From the NCBI RefSeq assembly GCF_003013395.1, contig NZ_PXZM01000003.1, positions 558,001 through 622,000 of the forward strand: a DNA stretch of 64,000 bases, in the 5' to 3' direction. The notes below the pieces were generated by a model. That model did no database searches and was not told the origin of the DNA. It worked only from the letters and a program-made list of their open reading frames with translations. This document shows positions 1-9,462 of the stretch, in pieces. The DNA is from Brevibacillus fortis (GTDB lineage Bacteria; Bacillota; Bacilli; Brevibacillales; Brevibacillaceae). A program made the translations under genes and the position numbers. The stretch's first letter is position 1, and the number at the start of each line of letters is the position of its first letter.

Positions 1-588
1 ATTCTTGCCGACTCTTTCTTTACCTGCTTCGAATTGAGGCTTGATTAGCGCAACAACATCGCCGCCATCCTTCAGAAAACGGTACAGCACGGGTAAAATC
101 AGTCGCAAAGAAATGAACGATACGTCAATCGATGCCGCATTAGGACGTTCATGTTCAAATGCCTCCGGGTCCATATGACGGAAATTCGTCCGTTCCATGA
201 CCACTACCCGTTCATCCTGTCGTAAGCTCCACGCGAGTTGTCCGTACCCGACATCAATAGCGTATACAAGTCGCGCACCATTTTGCAGCGCACAGTCTGT
301 AAAACCGCCAGTGGAGGCCCCGATATCCATCATGACACGATCCTTCATGTCGATCTCAAAGACCCGCAATGCCTTTTCCAGCTTGAGGCCACCCCGACTC
401 ACATACGGGTGTACCTCGCCCTTCACCGTAATCGCAACATCCTCGGCAAATTTGGTTCCCGGCTTGTCACAGCGCTCGCCAGCTACTTGCACAAGGCCTG
501 CCATTACGGCTGCTTTTGCTTTTTCTCTGGTTTCATAATGGCCTCTTTCGACCAAGAGAACATCTACCCGTTCTTTCCTTACACTCAT
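1..588 (-). CDS. tlyA: TlyA-family rRNA 2'-O-methyltransferase (C-terminus cut by window edge)
   Basis: About 196 N-terminal codons are visible and the gene runs off the left edge. It begins with an S4 RNA-binding domain ([10 protein letters not shown], then [11 protein letters not shown]), followed by a Rossmann methyltransferase fold with an SAM-binding motif ([19 protein letters not shown]) and the later motif [15 protein letters not shown] near the cut. The family methylates ribose in 16S and 23S rRNA using S-adenosylmethionine. The ATG overlaps the dxs stop in an ATGA arrangement, so the two are translationally coupled. In Bacillus this position (yqxC) also follows dxs. The family name haemolysin A is historical. 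Start confidence is high because of the overlap; only the 3' end is unknown. Confidence 0.93.
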   Translation of the reverse strand, partial: MSVRKERVDVLLVERGHYETREKAKAAVMAGLVQVAGERCDKPGTKFAEDVAITVKGEVHPYVSRGGLKLEKALRVFEIDMKDRVMMDIGASTGGFTDCALQNGARLVYAIDVGYGQLAWSLRQDERVVVMERTNFRHMDPEAFEHERPNAASIDVSFISLRLILPVLYRFLKDGGDVVALIKPQFEAGKERVGKN

Positions 589-2471
589 GCTTCCACTACG
601 CCCTTCGAAATTGGCATCAAGGCTCGGACACGCGCAGCAATATTATCAGCTGTGAGCCCTACCTCTTGCCGCTGTTCTTTTACACTTCCATGCTCGACAT
701 AATAATCAGGTACCGCAACAACCTGTACATTCATTCCATGATAGCCTGCGCGATTGTAGCATTCAATGACAGCGCTGCCGAATCCGCCCATTTCACAGCC
801 CTCTTCGACAGTAATGATCTCATAGCCTTCCTTCGCCAGTCGGAACAAAAGCTCTTCGTCCAAAGGCTTGCAAAAACGTGCATTGACAAGCATTGGCTTG
901 ATTCCTTCTTCTTGAAGCTGATTGACAGCCGCCTCAGCAATTTCAAATACGTGACCAAACGAGAGGATCGCCACGTTTTTGCCTTCGCGTACAATCTCTG
1001 CTTTTCCGATTGGAAGTACCTTTAAGTCGTCATCCATTTTGACGCCACGAACCGGCAAACGCGGATAACGATAAGAGATCGGACCCTCTTTATATTCAAC
1101 TGCTGTCTTCATCATGTGACGCAGTTCGTTTTCATCCTTCGGTGCCATGATGACCATATTCGGAATGATGCGCATGAATGCCACGTCATACATCCCCTGG
1201 TGCGTCTCCCCGTCTGCTCCGACGAGCCCAGCACGGTCAACGGCGAAAATCACATTGAGCTTTTGGCGCGCGACATCGTGGATCAACTGATCATAGGCTC
1301 TTTGCAAGAAAGTCGAATAAATCGCAAAGACCGGCTTCAAGCCTTGTGTTGCTAATCCTGCCGCAAATGTACATGCGTGCTGCTCTGCAATCCCGACATC
1401 AAACAGTCTGTCCGGGTACTTCTGTCCAAATGGGATCAAGCCTGAACCTGCTGGCATCGCAGGGGTAACAGCCACGATCGACTTGTCTTCATCTGCGAGC
1501 TTCATCATCGTATCCGCAAAAACGGATGTATACGTTGGTGCAGATTTTGGTGTATCACCTGATTCGATTTTATACGTACCGATACCGTGCCACTTGACCG
1601 AATCGGCTTCTGCCGGCGCATAGCCTAGTCCTTTTTTCGTAATGGCATGGATCAGTACAGGGCCTTTTGTATGCTTGGCTGTCTTCATTGTATCCAGCAA
1701 CAGTTCCATGTTATGTCCGTCAATAGGACCAATATACGTAAAGCCGAGCTCCTCGAACAGCACGCCAGATACGAGCAAGTACTTCATGCTGTCCTTGAAG
1801 CGTTCAGCCATGTTGGCCAATTTGCCCCCTACAGCCGGAATGGATTTCAACAATCCTTCGACTTCATCCTTCGCCCATTGATAGTTCTCCGTCGAGCGAA
1901 TTTTACCCAAGTAGTTGTGCAAGGCCCCAACGTTTGGCGCAATGGACATCTCGTTATCATTTAACACAACGATGACATTCTTACGCTCATGACCGATGTG
2001 GTTCAAGGCCTCCAGAGCCATACCGCCTGTCAGCGCACCGTCACCGATCACAGCAATGACATGGTTCTTTTCTTTTTTCAAATCCCGCGCTGTCGCCATT
2101 CCCATTGCAGCAGACAACGACGTGCTGCTATGCCCGGTTTCCCAGACGTCATGCGGGCTTTCCACCATTTTCGGAAAACCACAAAGCCCTTTGTACTGAC
2201 GCAAGGTCGGAAACATCTCCCGGCGCCCGGTCAGCATTTTATGTACGTATGCTTGATGACCGACATCCCAAATCAGCTTGTCCTTGGGACTGTCAAAAAC
2301 ATAGTGCAGCGCTAGCGTCAGCTCGACGACTCCCAGATTCGGCGCTAGATGACCGCCCGTTTTCGAGAGTGTTTCGATTAGAAACTGTCGGATCTCCGAT
2401 GCCAATGTATGTAGCTGCGGTTGCGTGCACTTTTTCAAGTCTTGAGGATCATTTATAGTAGTAAGCAGCAT
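585..2471 (-). CDS. dxs: 1-deoxy-D-xylulose-5-phosphate synthase
   Basis: This 628-residue protein has the usual length of the family. It catalyses the first step of the MEP isoprenoid pathway, condensing pyruvate and glyceraldehyde-3-phosphate with thiamine diphosphate in the cytoplasm. His41 in GGHLAPNLG, the thiamine-binding motif GDGALTGG (143-150) with the distal NDNEMSI (171-177), and the transketolase-like central motif [14 protein letters not shown] are all visible. The C-terminal transketolase domain ends with the [10 protein letters not shown] segment typical of Dxs. It is followed by tlyA with a 4-base overlap. In B. subtilis dxs sits directly after ispA, but here a plus-strand peptidase gene separates them, so dxs needs its own promoter; a perfect TATAAT lies about 130 bases upstream. 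Confidence 0.98.
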   Translation of the reverse strand: MLLTTINDPQDLKKCTQPQLHTLASEIRQFLIETLSKTGGHLAPNLGVVELTLALHYVFDSPKDKLIWDVGHQAYVHKMLTGRREMFPTLRQYKGLCGFPKMVESPHDVWETGHSSTSLSAAMGMATARDLKKEKNHVIAVIGDGALTGGMALEALNHIGHERKNVIVVLNDNEMSIAPNVGALHNYLGKIRSTENYQWAKDEVEGLLKSIPAVGGKLANMAERFKDSMKYLLVSGVLFEELGFTYIGPIDGHNMELLLDTMKTAKHTKGPVLIHAITKKGLGYAPAEADSVKWHGIGTYKIESGDTPKSAPTYTSVFADTMMKLADEDKSIVAVTPAMPAGSGLIPFGQKYPDRLFDVGIAEQHACTFAAGLATQGLKPVFAIYSTFLQRAYDQLIHDVARQKLNVIFAVDRAGLVGADGETHQGMYDVAFMRIIPNMVIMAPKDENELRHMMKTAVEYKEGPISYRYPRLPVRGVKMDDDLKVLPIGKAEIVREGKNVAILSFGHVFEIAEAAVNQLQEEGIKPMLVNARFCKPLDEELLFRLAKEGYEIITVEEGCEMGGFGSAVIECYNRAGYHGMNVQVVAVPDYYVEHGSVKEQRQEVGLTADNIAARVRALMPISKGVVEA

Positions 2472-2598
2472 TGGTATTCCTCACTTTCCACTGTTCGTTC
2501 TCCGGCGATTGTGCATGCTGCATATCAATCAAGCCCATAGAAAACCCGGCTTCCCTTTATTTGCAAGAGCCTTATTGCGCTTATTTTCAGCTTGATTC

Positions 2599-2604
2599 AT
2601 TATA
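2599..2604 (-). promoter_or_regulatory. candidate -10 of the dxs promoter
   Basis: On the minus strand a perfect TATAAT occurs between the divergent dxs and M3 peptidase genes. The hexamer 17 bases upstream is a poor match to TTGACA, so only the -10 is convincing. The resulting leader would be roughly 120 bases long. Confidence 0.45.
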
Positions 2605-2675
2605 ACGGTTTCTTAATAAAAACACCACTTTTGATCAACATACACGAATATGAGGTTAAGTTTTGCAATTTCTGG

Positions 2676-2681
2676 TAAGAT
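2676..2681 (+). promoter_or_regulatory. candidate extended -10 of the M3 peptidase promoter
   Basis: TGGTAAGAT carries an extended -10 (TGnTAAGAT) about 40 bases before the GTG start at 2722. No good -35 is visible. Confidence 0.35.
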
Positions 2682-2721
2682 GGTGATGAATACATAATCC
2701 GAATAAAAGAGGTGGACCTCC

Positions 2722-4416
2722 GTGAAGTTCTCGCAAATTCAGTATGAGCGCATGGATATGGAAAAAGTAGACGGACAATTCTCGCAATTGTTGAAAGCGT
2801 TTCAAAATGCCGAAAGCTTATCTGAGCAAGATATCATCATGGCTCAATTGAACAAACTGCGCCAAGAAGTGGAATCTACGCGTAACGTCGCACAAATCCG
2901 CCATACGATCAATACAGAGGATTCCTTTTACAAAACGGAGCAGGACTTTTGGGATGAAGCAACTCCTTTGTATACCGGAATCGTTTCCCGTTATTATCAG
3001 GCGATCGTCGATTCTCCCTTCCGCGCTGAATTGGAAGCAAAATGGGGAGCACAGCTGTTTCGTATCGCAGAGAGCACACTCCGCACATTTTCTCCGGAAG
3101 TTATCACTGATTTACAGGAAGAAAACCGTTTGTCCAGTCAATATGTCGCACGAAAAGCTACTGCCAAAATCATGTTTGAAGGAGAAGAGCGAAACCTTTC
3201 AGAGATAATACCTTTTACCGTTTCGAAGGATAGAGACGTACGCAAGCGTGCGAATGAAGCGAAGTACGATTTTATGCAGCAACATACGGACGAATTTGAT
3301 CGCATTTACGATCAGCTTGTCAAAGTACGCACACGCATCGCAAAAAAACTAGGCTTCAAGAGTTTTGTGGAGCTAGGATATGCACGGATGAACCGCACCG
3401 ATTACAATGCCGAAATGGTAGCCAGCTTCCGCCAACAAGTACTTGAGCATATCGTTCCAGTTTCGTCAAAGCTGGTTGAGCGTCAGCGCCAGCGCATTGG
3501 TGTTGATACACTAGAGTATTACGATCTTTCCTTTGATTTTGCTACGGGGAATGCAAGCCCAAAAGGTTCGCCGGAATGGATTGTAGAAAACGGGAAACAG
3601 ATGTATGCCGAGCTGTCACCTGAAACGGACGAATTTTACAACTTCATGCTGGACAATGACTGTTTAGATCTATTGAGCAAAAAAGGCAAGGCTACAGGCG
3701 GCTACTGTGAATACCTCAGCCAATACAGGCTCCCATTTATTTTCGCCAATTTTAACGGTACCTCTGATGATATCGACGTACTTACGCACGAGGCAGGACA
3801 TGCGTTTCAGGTGTATGTAAGCCGAGACTTTGAAGTTCCTGAATATCATTTCCCGACCGCTGAGGCTTGTGAAATTCATTCGATGAGCATGGAGTTTTTG
3901 ACGTGGCCGTGGATGGAGCGTTTTTTCAAGGAAGATACAGACAAATACAAATTCACTCATTTGAGTGGAGGCCTGCAATTCATTCCGTACGGCGTGTCTG
4001 TTGATGAATTCCAGCATGTTGTCTACGAGAATCCAGATATGACCCCGGCAGAACGCAAACGCGCTTGGCGTGAAATTGAACGCAAGTACCTCCCGCATCG
4101 CAATTACGCACAGAATGAGTATCTTGAGGAGGGCGGATTCTGGCAGCAGCAATCGCATATTTTTCAAAGTCCCTTCTATTACATCGACTACACACTTGCC
4201 CAGATTTGCGCGTTCCAATTTTGGAAACGGGCTCAATCTGAGCCGAAGCAGGCTTGGGAGGATTATTTGACGCTTTGCCAAGAGGGAGGTAGCAAATCGT
4301 TTCTCGAGCTGGTACAAGTAGCGAAGCTCTATTCTCCATTTGAGGAAGACAGCATACCATCTGTGATTAGTGAGATCGAGCAATTTTTAAATAGCATTGA
4401 TGATAAAAGCTTGTAA
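2722..4416 (+). CDS. M3-family oligoendopeptidase (PepF-like)
   Basis: This 564-residue cytoplasmic metallopeptidase carries the thermolysin-type zinc motif HEAGH at residues 356-360, with the third ligand probably a Glu in the downstream AEACEIHSMSMEF segment. M3 oligoendopeptidases degrade short peptides. The length matches the shorter M3 oligoendopeptidase group found in Bacillota rather than the roughly 600-residue classical PepF. The GTG start follows an AGAGGTGG ribosome binding site. The gene is monocistronic, divergent from dxs and convergent with ispA, with which it shares a terminator. It splits a cluster (xseA-xseB-ispA-dxs-tlyA) that is contiguous in B. subtilis, so it was probably inserted there in this lineage. 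Confidence 0.9.
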   Translation: MKFSQIQYERMDMEKVDGQFSQLLKAFQNAESLSEQDIIMAQLNKLRQEVESTRNVAQIRHTINTEDSFYKTEQDFWDEATPLYTGIVSRYYQAIVDSPFRAELEAKWGAQLFRIAESTLRTFSPEVITDLQEENRLSSQYVARKATAKIMFEGEERNLSEIIPFTVSKDRDVRKRANEAKYDFMQQHTDEFDRIYDQLVKVRTRIAKKLGFKSFVELGYARMNRTDYNAEMVASFRQQVLEHIVPVSSKLVERQRQRIGVDTLEYYDLSFDFATGNASPKGSPEWIVENGKQMYAELSPETDEFYNFMLDNDCLDLLSKKGKATGGYCEYLSQYRLPFIFANFNGTSDDIDVLTHEAGHAFQVYVSRDFEVPEYHFPTAEACEIHSMSMEFLTWPWMERFFKEDTDKYKFTHLSGGLQFIPYGVSVDEFQHVVYENPDMTPAERKRAWREIERKYLPHRNYAQNEYLEEGGFWQQQSHIFQSPFYYIDYTLAQICAFQFWKRAQSEPKQAWEDYLTLCQEGGSKSFLELVQVAKLYSPFEEDSIPSVISEIEQFLNSIDDKSL

Positions 4417-4432
4417 TAGGTAGGAACGCAAA

Positions 4433-4466
4433 AAAGCTGGCATTTCCCGTATGGGGTGCCAGCTTT
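4433..4466. terminator. bidirectional terminator between the M3 peptidase and ispA
   Basis: A perfect 10-bp stem (AAAGCTGGCA with TGCCAGCTTT) with a 14-base loop lies between two convergent genes. The A-rich 5' flank gives the minus-strand transcript a U-run, so it can serve both genes. Confidence 0.8.
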
Positions 4467-4469
4467 CCC

Positions 4470-5372
4470 TTATTTATTGCGATCACGCACATAGTCAGCC
4501 AGAGGGCTGAGTGCAGAGTTCTCGATTCCTGCATCTACAAGTGCTGCTTTTGCCTCTGCTATCAACTCGTCAAGGCGTGCCTTGGATTCGGCTAGACCAA
4601 GAAGCGATGGGTACGTCGCTTTTTCCCTATCCGCATCACTGCCAACTGCTTTCCCCAGCTCTTGGGCATCCCCTTCTACATTCAAGATGTCATCCTGAAT
4701 TTGAAAAGCAAGACCAATACATATACCATAGCGTGTCAATGCTTCCATTTGTCCTTCGGTTGCTTCTGCGAGGTAGCCTCCCCCGCGCAAGGCTGCGATC
4801 AAGAGATCACCCGTTTTGTGACGATGGATAAATTCGAGCTGATCCAGATTAAGGCGCTTGCTCTCTCCTTCAATATCAGCCATCTGTCCGCCAACCATGC
4901 CAGTTGCTCCTGCTCGTTTTCCCAGCTCCGCAATCAGTTTCACGGTAGTGGACGCTGAAACATCGGAGCGATCCATGTATGCTTCTGCAATGTAGGCGAA
5001 CGCTCTCGTCAGCAAAGCATCTCCTGCGAGAATAGCTGTTGCTTCACCGAATACTTTGTGATTCGTCGGTTTTCCGCGCCGAAGATCATCGTCGTCCATC
5101 GCGGGGAGGTCATCGTGAATCAAGGAATACGTATGTATCATTTCCAAGGCAGCCGCAAATGCCACACCCCGTTCAATCGGCTTGTCCAGTGCTTCGAGAA
5201 CCGCCAACACCAGCATGGGACGCAACCTTTTTCCGCCTGCCATGAGCGAATACTTCATGGATTCATACAAGTTTTCCGGAACTCCTTGCTGCTCAAGTGC
5301 TGGCAAGAGTCTTTGTTCTATATAGTTGGTCTTCTCTACCAAATAACTCTCGAATGTATGCACGCCGATCAT
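4470..5372 (-). CDS. ispA: polyprenyl synthetase, farnesyl-diphosphate synthase type
   Basis: The ATG at 5372 overlaps the xseB stop by one base (TAATG) and is preceded by GGAAGGAGAA, giving a 300-residue protein; a longer in-frame extension into xseB has no support. It condenses isopentenyl diphosphate with allylic diphosphates to farnesyl diphosphate. The first aspartate-rich motif is DDLPAMDDDD (87-96), and the second is the QIQDDILNVEGD segment. The motif GGKRLRP near residue 47 binds diphosphate. It lies third in the order xseA-xseB-ispA, as in B. subtilis yqiB-yqiC-yqiD. The chain-length class is inferred from context and length. Confidence 0.95.
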   Translation of the reverse strand: MIGVHTFESYLVEKTNYIEQRLLPALEQQGVPENLYESMKYSLMAGGKRLRPMLVLAVLEALDKPIERGVAFAAALEMIHTYSLIHDDLPAMDDDDLRRGKPTNHKVFGEATAILAGDALLTRAFAYIAEAYMDRSDVSASTTVKLIAELGKRAGATGMVGGQMADIEGESKRLNLDQLEFIHRHKTGDLLIAALRGGGYLAEATEGQMEALTRYGICIGLAFQIQDDILNVEGDAQELGKAVGSDADREKATYPSLLGLAESKARLDELIAEAKAALVDAGIENSALSPLADYVRDRNK

Positions 5373-5623
5373 TATTCTCCTTCCACACGAAAAGCCTTCT
5401 GCTTTACCTGTCCGTCTTCTTCCACCAACTGGGTAATCTTCGCTTCGATTGCATCCAGCTTTTGGCCACAAATTCTGGAAAGAGTCACCCCTTCCTGATA
5501 CAGCGTAATCGCTTCTTCGAGAGGAATGTCCCCTTCTTCGAGTCGATTGACGACTTCTTCCAGACGCTTCATCGCGTCTTCAAACTGCATATCAGTCTCT
5601 TGCTCCGTTTTTTTGCGAGCCAT
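5372..5623 (-). CDS. xseB: exodeoxyribonuclease VII small subunit
   Basis: This 83-residue protein matches the small subunit of exonuclease VII, which binds the coiled-coil arm of XseA and is needed for single-strand DNA degradation in both polarities. The core FEDAMKRLEEVVNRLEEGD followed by PLEEAITLYQEG is diagnostic. The start overlaps the 3' end of xseA by 32 bases and has a GGAGGAGAAG site inside xseA, consistent with coupling. A second in-frame Met at residue 12 (MQFEDAM) is a possible alternative start. The last base of its stop codon is the first base of the ispA start. Confidence 0.96.
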   Translation of the reverse strand: MARKKTEQETDMQFEDAMKRLEEVVNRLEEGDIPLEEAITLYQEGVTLSRICGQKLDAIEAKITQLVEEDGQVKQKAFRVEGE

Positions 5624-6974
5624 TGTGCTTCTCCTCCTCCCGATTCAATTTTTCCACACGCGCAGTTGCACTGCCATCACTTAATCGTACCATGATCTCG
5701 TCGCCCGGAGCAAACTGTTCCACCGATTTTACGAGTCTGTTATTGGAGTAAACCAGTGAGAAACCACGCTTCATGACCTTCAGGGGACTAAGCGCTTCCA
5801 ACGTAGCTACACGAGCTGCGAAAGCCATTCTTTTTTGGTTGAGACGCCCCAGCATCCGCTCATCCAGGGTGGCACGAAGCTTGGTTAGATTCTTCCGTTT
5901 GTCCCCGATTTGATCAGCGAGGCGATAGCGCTTGATTTGTTCGTCTAATCTCGCATAGCGCTCGCGTCTTCGCTCCAGCAAATGCTTCATCGATTGACGC
6001 ATCCGCAAATGTGCCCGATCCAATCGTTCTACGGCTTCCTCCAGCCTCCGCTCCGGTTGGCGCATCGCATACGAATTGCTCAGACGTGTCAGACGGTTTC
6101 TCTGCTCTGTCATAGTGCCACGAACCGCTCGATGCATCCGTATTTCGAGCTGCCGCACTCTCTCGACCCATTCCAAATAATGGGGTACAGCCAATTCAGC
6201 TGCGGCTGTGGGCGTAGCTGCCCGGACATCTGCTACGAAATCGGCGATCGTCACATCCGTCTCATGTCCAACAGCGGAGATGACGGGGATGAGTGAAGCA
6301 GCAATTGCCCTCGCTACGTGTTCATCATTAAACGCCCACAGCTCCTCGATGGAACCACCACCGCGCCCTACGATGAGAACATCAATGTTAGGCTGATCGT
6401 TCAAGATCCGAATAGCGGAGACAATCGATGCTGGTGCGTCCGCACCTTGGACAACTGCTGGTGAAAGTACGATCTCTGCCTGCGGATACCGTCTGCGAAT
6501 CGTCGTGCAAATATCCCGGATGGCAGCTCCTGTCGGCGAAGTGACGACACCGACACGTTTGGGAAAACGCGGGAGCATCCGCTTCCTCTCCGCTGCAAAT
6601 AACCCTTCTTGCGCCAATTTTTCTTTTAACTGCTCAAATGCTAAATAAAGCGAGCCCAGACCATCTGGCTGCATTTCTTTGGCGTAGAACTGATACGCGC
6701 CGTCCCGTTCATATGCGGAAATTGACCCACGTACAATCGCTTTTGCCCCATCTTTGGGCAAGAAACGCAGGAAACGGTTATAACTCGCAAACATGACGAC
6801 TTTGATACGGGACTGCTTGTCCTTTAGCGTGAAATACATATGACCGCTGGAATGGTGAGTAAAATTGGAGATTTCTCCTCTCACCCATATATCTTGTAGG
6901 TGGGGTTCCTTTTCCAGCACGATCTTAATATAACGATTGAGATCACTGACTGATAAGATATCCTGCAATGCCAT
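5592..6974 (-). CDS. xseA: exodeoxyribonuclease VII large subunit
   Basis: This 460-residue catalytic subunit has an N-terminal OB-fold (about residues 5-105, with GEISNFTHHSSGHMYFTLKD), a catalytic core with GVVTSPTGAAIRDI and VGRGGGSIEELWAFNDE, a long charged coiled-coil region (about 260-390) that docks XseB, and a small C-terminal barrel. The enzyme degrades single-stranded DNA in repair and recombination. The ATG at 6974 follows GGAGGGGCCGC. It is the first gene of the xseA-xseB-ispA unit. The folD gene upstream ends in its own hairpin 58 bases before. Confidence 0.97.
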   Translation of the reverse strand: MALQDILSVSDLNRYIKIVLEKEPHLQDIWVRGEISNFTHHSSGHMYFTLKDKQSRIKVVMFASYNRFLRFLPKDGAKAIVRGSISAYERDGAYQFYAKEMQPDGLGSLYLAFEQLKEKLAQEGLFAAERKRMLPRFPKRVGVVTSPTGAAIRDICTTIRRRYPQAEIVLSPAVVQGADAPASIVSAIRILNDQPNIDVLIVGRGGGSIEELWAFNDEHVARAIAASLIPVISAVGHETDVTIADFVADVRAATPTAAAELAVPHYLEWVERVRQLEIRMHRAVRGTMTEQRNRLTRLSNSYAMRQPERRLEEAVERLDRAHLRMRQSMKHLLERRRERYARLDEQIKRYRLADQIGDKRKNLTKLRATLDERMLGRLNQKRMAFAARVATLEALSPLKVMKRGFSLVYSNNRLVKSVEQFAPGDEIMVRLSDGSATARVEKLNREEEKHNGSQKNGARD

Positions 6975-7032
6975 GCGGCCCCTCCTTTACAAAAACTTGG
7001 CTTTGCCATGCATGTAACAAGAACTATGCAAA

Positions 7033-7064
7033 AGAATGGATAAAGCTTATGCCTTATCCATTCT
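7033..7064 (-). terminator. terminator downstream of folD
   Basis: A perfect 11-bp stem (AGAATGGATAA with TTATCCATTCT) with a 10-base loop, followed on the minus strand by TTTGC. The U-run is short, so it may be only partly efficient and allow read-through into xseA. Confidence 0.6.
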
Positions 7065-7086
7065 ATAATATATTGCAGATTTTCTT

Positions 7087-7941
7087 CTATTGTTTTGCTT
7101 GCTTTTTGGCTGCCACAACCGTATTTTTTAGCAGCATCGTAATCGTCATCGGGCCAACACCGCCTGGAACCGGGGTTAAAAAGCTAGCCACTTCTTTGAC
7201 CTCGTCGAACTTGACATCTCCAACCAGCTTACCCGTTTCGATGCGGTTCACACCAACGTCAATGACGACGGCGCCCGGTTTGACATGCTCCTTGCCGATC
7301 ATATGAGCCCGACCAGTTGCTACCACGAGGATATCTGCCTTTTGGGTGTAATCCTCGAGATTTTGCGTACGAGAATGACACATGGTTACCGTAGCATTTT
7401 CCTGTTGCAGGAGCAATGAGACTGGCTTACCAACGATGTTGCTTCGCCCGATCACCACTGCATGCTTGCCTGCCATCGAGGTTCCTGTGCGCTTGATCAA
7501 TTCAATAATCCCGTGCGGCGTGCAAGGAAGCATCGTTTCATTTCCCAATACCATGTTTCCTATGCTAATCGGATGGAAACCGTCCACATCTTTTTCAGGG
7601 GCAATGGCTTCGATTACCGCATGCTCTGAAATATGAGCAGGAAGAGGAAGCTGAACCAAAATCCCATTAACGTTCGGATTTTCGTTCAACTGTTGAATGA
7701 TAATCAACAACTCTTCCTCTGTGATGTCAGCGTCCTTCATGATGATCTCGGATGAAATGCCGACTTCCTCGCAGCCTTTTGCCTTCCCACGTACATAGGA
7801 GTGAGAAGCCGGGTCGTCGCCAACAATGACAACAGTCAAACCCGGTACGATCCCTTGTTTGTTCAATTCAGCTACTTCGTTCGCCAATTCGGCCCGAATG
7901 CTCTGCGCTACTTCTTTTCCCTGGAGAATGGTTGCAGCCAT
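7087..7941 (-). CDS. folD: bifunctional methylenetetrahydrofolate dehydrogenase / methenyltetrahydrofolate cyclohydrolase
   Basis: This 284-residue protein interconverts one-carbon folates: it oxidises methylene-THF with NADP and hydrolyses methenyl-THF. The catalytic segment SYVRGKAKGCEEVG contains the conserved Tyr and Lys, the substrate loop reads GILVQLPLP, and the NADP-binding stretch is VVIGRSNIVGKPVSLLL. The C-terminal signature PGGVGPMTITML is intact. The ATG follows AAAGGAGG. In B. subtilis folD also lies between nusB and xseA; here a Kae1/TsaD-like gene is interposed. The supply of one-carbon units links functionally to the glycine cleavage operon elsewhere in the window. Confidence 0.98.
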   Translation of the reverse strand: MAATILQGKEVAQSIRAELANEVAELNKQGIVPGLTVVIVGDDPASHSYVRGKAKGCEEVGISSEIIMKDADITEEELLIIIQQLNENPNVNGILVQLPLPAHISEHAVIEAIAPEKDVDGFHPISIGNMVLGNETMLPCTPHGIIELIKRTGTSMAGKHAVVIGRSNIVGKPVSLLLQQENATVTMCHSRTQNLEDYTQKADILVVATGRAHMIGKEHVKPGAVVIDVGVNRIETGKLVGDVKFDEVKEVASFLTPVPGGVGPMTITMLLKNTVVAAKKQAKQ

Positions 7942-8029
7942 GGAGAAAAAGCCTCCTTTATCAACGTCGATACGTTAAGTGTACCGATTTCCCCCTCAGC
8001 TGTAAAGCCGAATTATAAAAAGTTCGTAA

Positions 8030-8992
8030 TTATTTAATGTTCGTCTTTTGCTTCATCCACCCCAACATAGCGACTCCATAGGCGTTGTCACCGGAGTAAA
8101 CGGGGTCACAGAAGTACAGGTTCGCCTTCACAGCAGGGTGTTGCAGGCGTTTGATTAGCCTCTCACGTATGTAATAATTAGCAGCTACTCCTCCAACGAT
8201 CAAGATGTCCTTCGGGTAGCCTTGCTCTACTGCATGGCGCAATGACTTTTCAAGTGTATTGGCAATACATTGCTCTGTCGCCCGTGCAATCTCAGCAGGA
8301 CTCGTCTTTCCTTTCTCCACTTCACGCAAAAGCGACGCTTCTGGACCAGAAAAACTAAAGGAAAGCCCATCCACCGCAGAAGAAATCCGAAATGCACCTG
8401 TTGATTCCTTGGCTAATTGCTCCAAAGCAGGACCGGCAGGAAAGGACAGACCGAGTGCCACACCAATCCGATCCACCAGCTGCCCAGCGTGCAGATCAAT
8501 CGTCCCGCCGATCTTCTCAATGGCATAACCCGCTGCATGACGCTCGCACAATAACAATTCGCTGGTGCCTCCAGACAAATGCACAGCCAAAAAGCGGTCC
8601 TCTGCCGGACGTACCTCAGCGGTATATTCCCCCGCCGCGATATGTCCCTCTTGATGAGTCGTCAAATGCATGGGAACGCGCAAATAAGTCGCCAACGATT
8701 TCGCCAAGCCCTCTCCTACCTTAAATACAGGCATATACGATCCGTCTTGCGGACGGGGCTTCTCGCTTACGCAAATCGCTGCAATCTCGTAATCCTTCCA
8801 CTTCATCTCTTCACTTAGTTCCGGCAGGTTCATCACATGCTGAAAGACGGCTTCAGATTGCTGCAGTCCGCGCTTGCCCTCCTTTACTTTTAGAAGGCGT
8901 TTTGCTTCTGCGACAATTTGGCCGTCTTCCTGAGCCAAGCACAGTGATGTCCGGTAATTGCTCGTGTCGATGCCCAACATTACCTTACTCAT
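8030..8992 (-). CDS. Kae1/TsaD-like (peptidase M22 family) protein, probable TsaD paralogue
   Basis: This 320-residue ASKHA-fold protein resembles the tRNA threonylcarbamoyltransferase TsaD and was formerly called an O-sialoglycoprotein endopeptidase. It has an N-terminal nucleotide-binding start (MLGIDTSNYRTSLCL), the metal-binding HxxxH in THQEGHIAAG, and C-terminal ILIVGGVAANYYIRERL. True TsaD begins with an ETSCDET motif; here it is DTSNYRT, so this is more likely a divergent paralogue than the housekeeping enzyme. The ATG follows TAGGAGATACAAGC. It sits 18 bases downstream of nusB and 88 bases upstream of folD, so it is probably cotranscribed with nusB. Its substrate cannot be deduced. 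Confidence 0.8.
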   Translation of the reverse strand: MSKVMLGIDTSNYRTSLCLAQEDGQIVAEAKRLLKVKEGKRGLQQSEAVFQHVMNLPELSEEMKWKDYEIAAICVSEKPRPQDGSYMPVFKVGEGLAKSLATYLRVPMHLTTHQEGHIAAGEYTAEVRPAEDRFLAVHLSGGTSELLLCERHAAGYAIEKIGGTIDLHAGQLVDRIGVALGLSFPAGPALEQLAKESTGAFRISSAVDGLSFSFSGPEASLLREVEKGKTSPAEIARATEQCIANTLEKSLRHAVEQGYPKDILIVGGVAANYYIRERLIKRLQHPAVKANLYFCDPVYSGDNAYGVAMLGWMKQKTNIK

Positions 8993-9010
8993 GCTTGTAT
9001 CTCCTACCTA

Positions 9011-9424
9011 TTACGCCTGCTTGGTTTCACGCGATTGCAAGAAGCTCGACAACACACCGTTAATGTATCGGTGGGACTGCTCGTCGCTAAAGAGCTTCGC
9101 GATTTCAATCGCTTCGTTCATCACGACTTTGTCAGGAGTGTCTTGCTCGAACATGATCTCGTAAAACGCCAGACGAAGAATAGCTCGATCTACATTGGCA
9201 ATCCGTTCCAATTGCCATCCACGCAGATACTTCTTGATTTCTGAATCAATCTCAGTCAAGTTTTTCATTACACCGTCGAGGAGATAACGCAAGTACTGCG
9301 CATTTTCCTCGGATTCTTCCATTACGAGGGCAACCGCATCCGTTAGCGGAACCTCTGCCATATCGATTTGGAAAAGACATTGGACTGCTTTTTCTCGTGC
9401 TGTTCGTCGTTTCATACCATTCAT
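9011..9424 (-). CDS. nusB: transcription antitermination factor NusB
   Basis: This 137-residue all-helical RNA-binding protein acts with NusE (S10) on boxA RNA in rRNA antitermination. The start MKRRTAREKAVQCLFQ and the later VDRAILRLAFYEI and INGVLSSF segments are family hallmarks. Two starts are possible, the ATG at 9424 with TAGGTG upstream or the ATG three codons later (MKRRTAR). It follows the DUF2273 gene in the same direction, 38 bases downstream. In B. subtilis nusB follows the Asp23-family gene yqhY directly. Confidence 0.95.
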   Translation of the reverse strand: MNGMKRRTAREKAVQCLFQIDMAEVPLTDAVALVMEESEENAQYLRYLLDGVMKNLTEIDSEIKKYLRGWQLERIANVDRAILRLAFYEIMFEQDTPDKVVMNEAIEIAKLFSDEQSHRYINGVLSSFLQSRETKQA

Positions 9425-9462
9425 TCACCTACTAATTAAATTGAGCTCGGACCTTCTTTATG

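Noticed and set aside
3670..4383. 237-codon minus-strand open frame inside the M3 peptidase
   Set aside because: Antisense shadow with no binding site and no domain.
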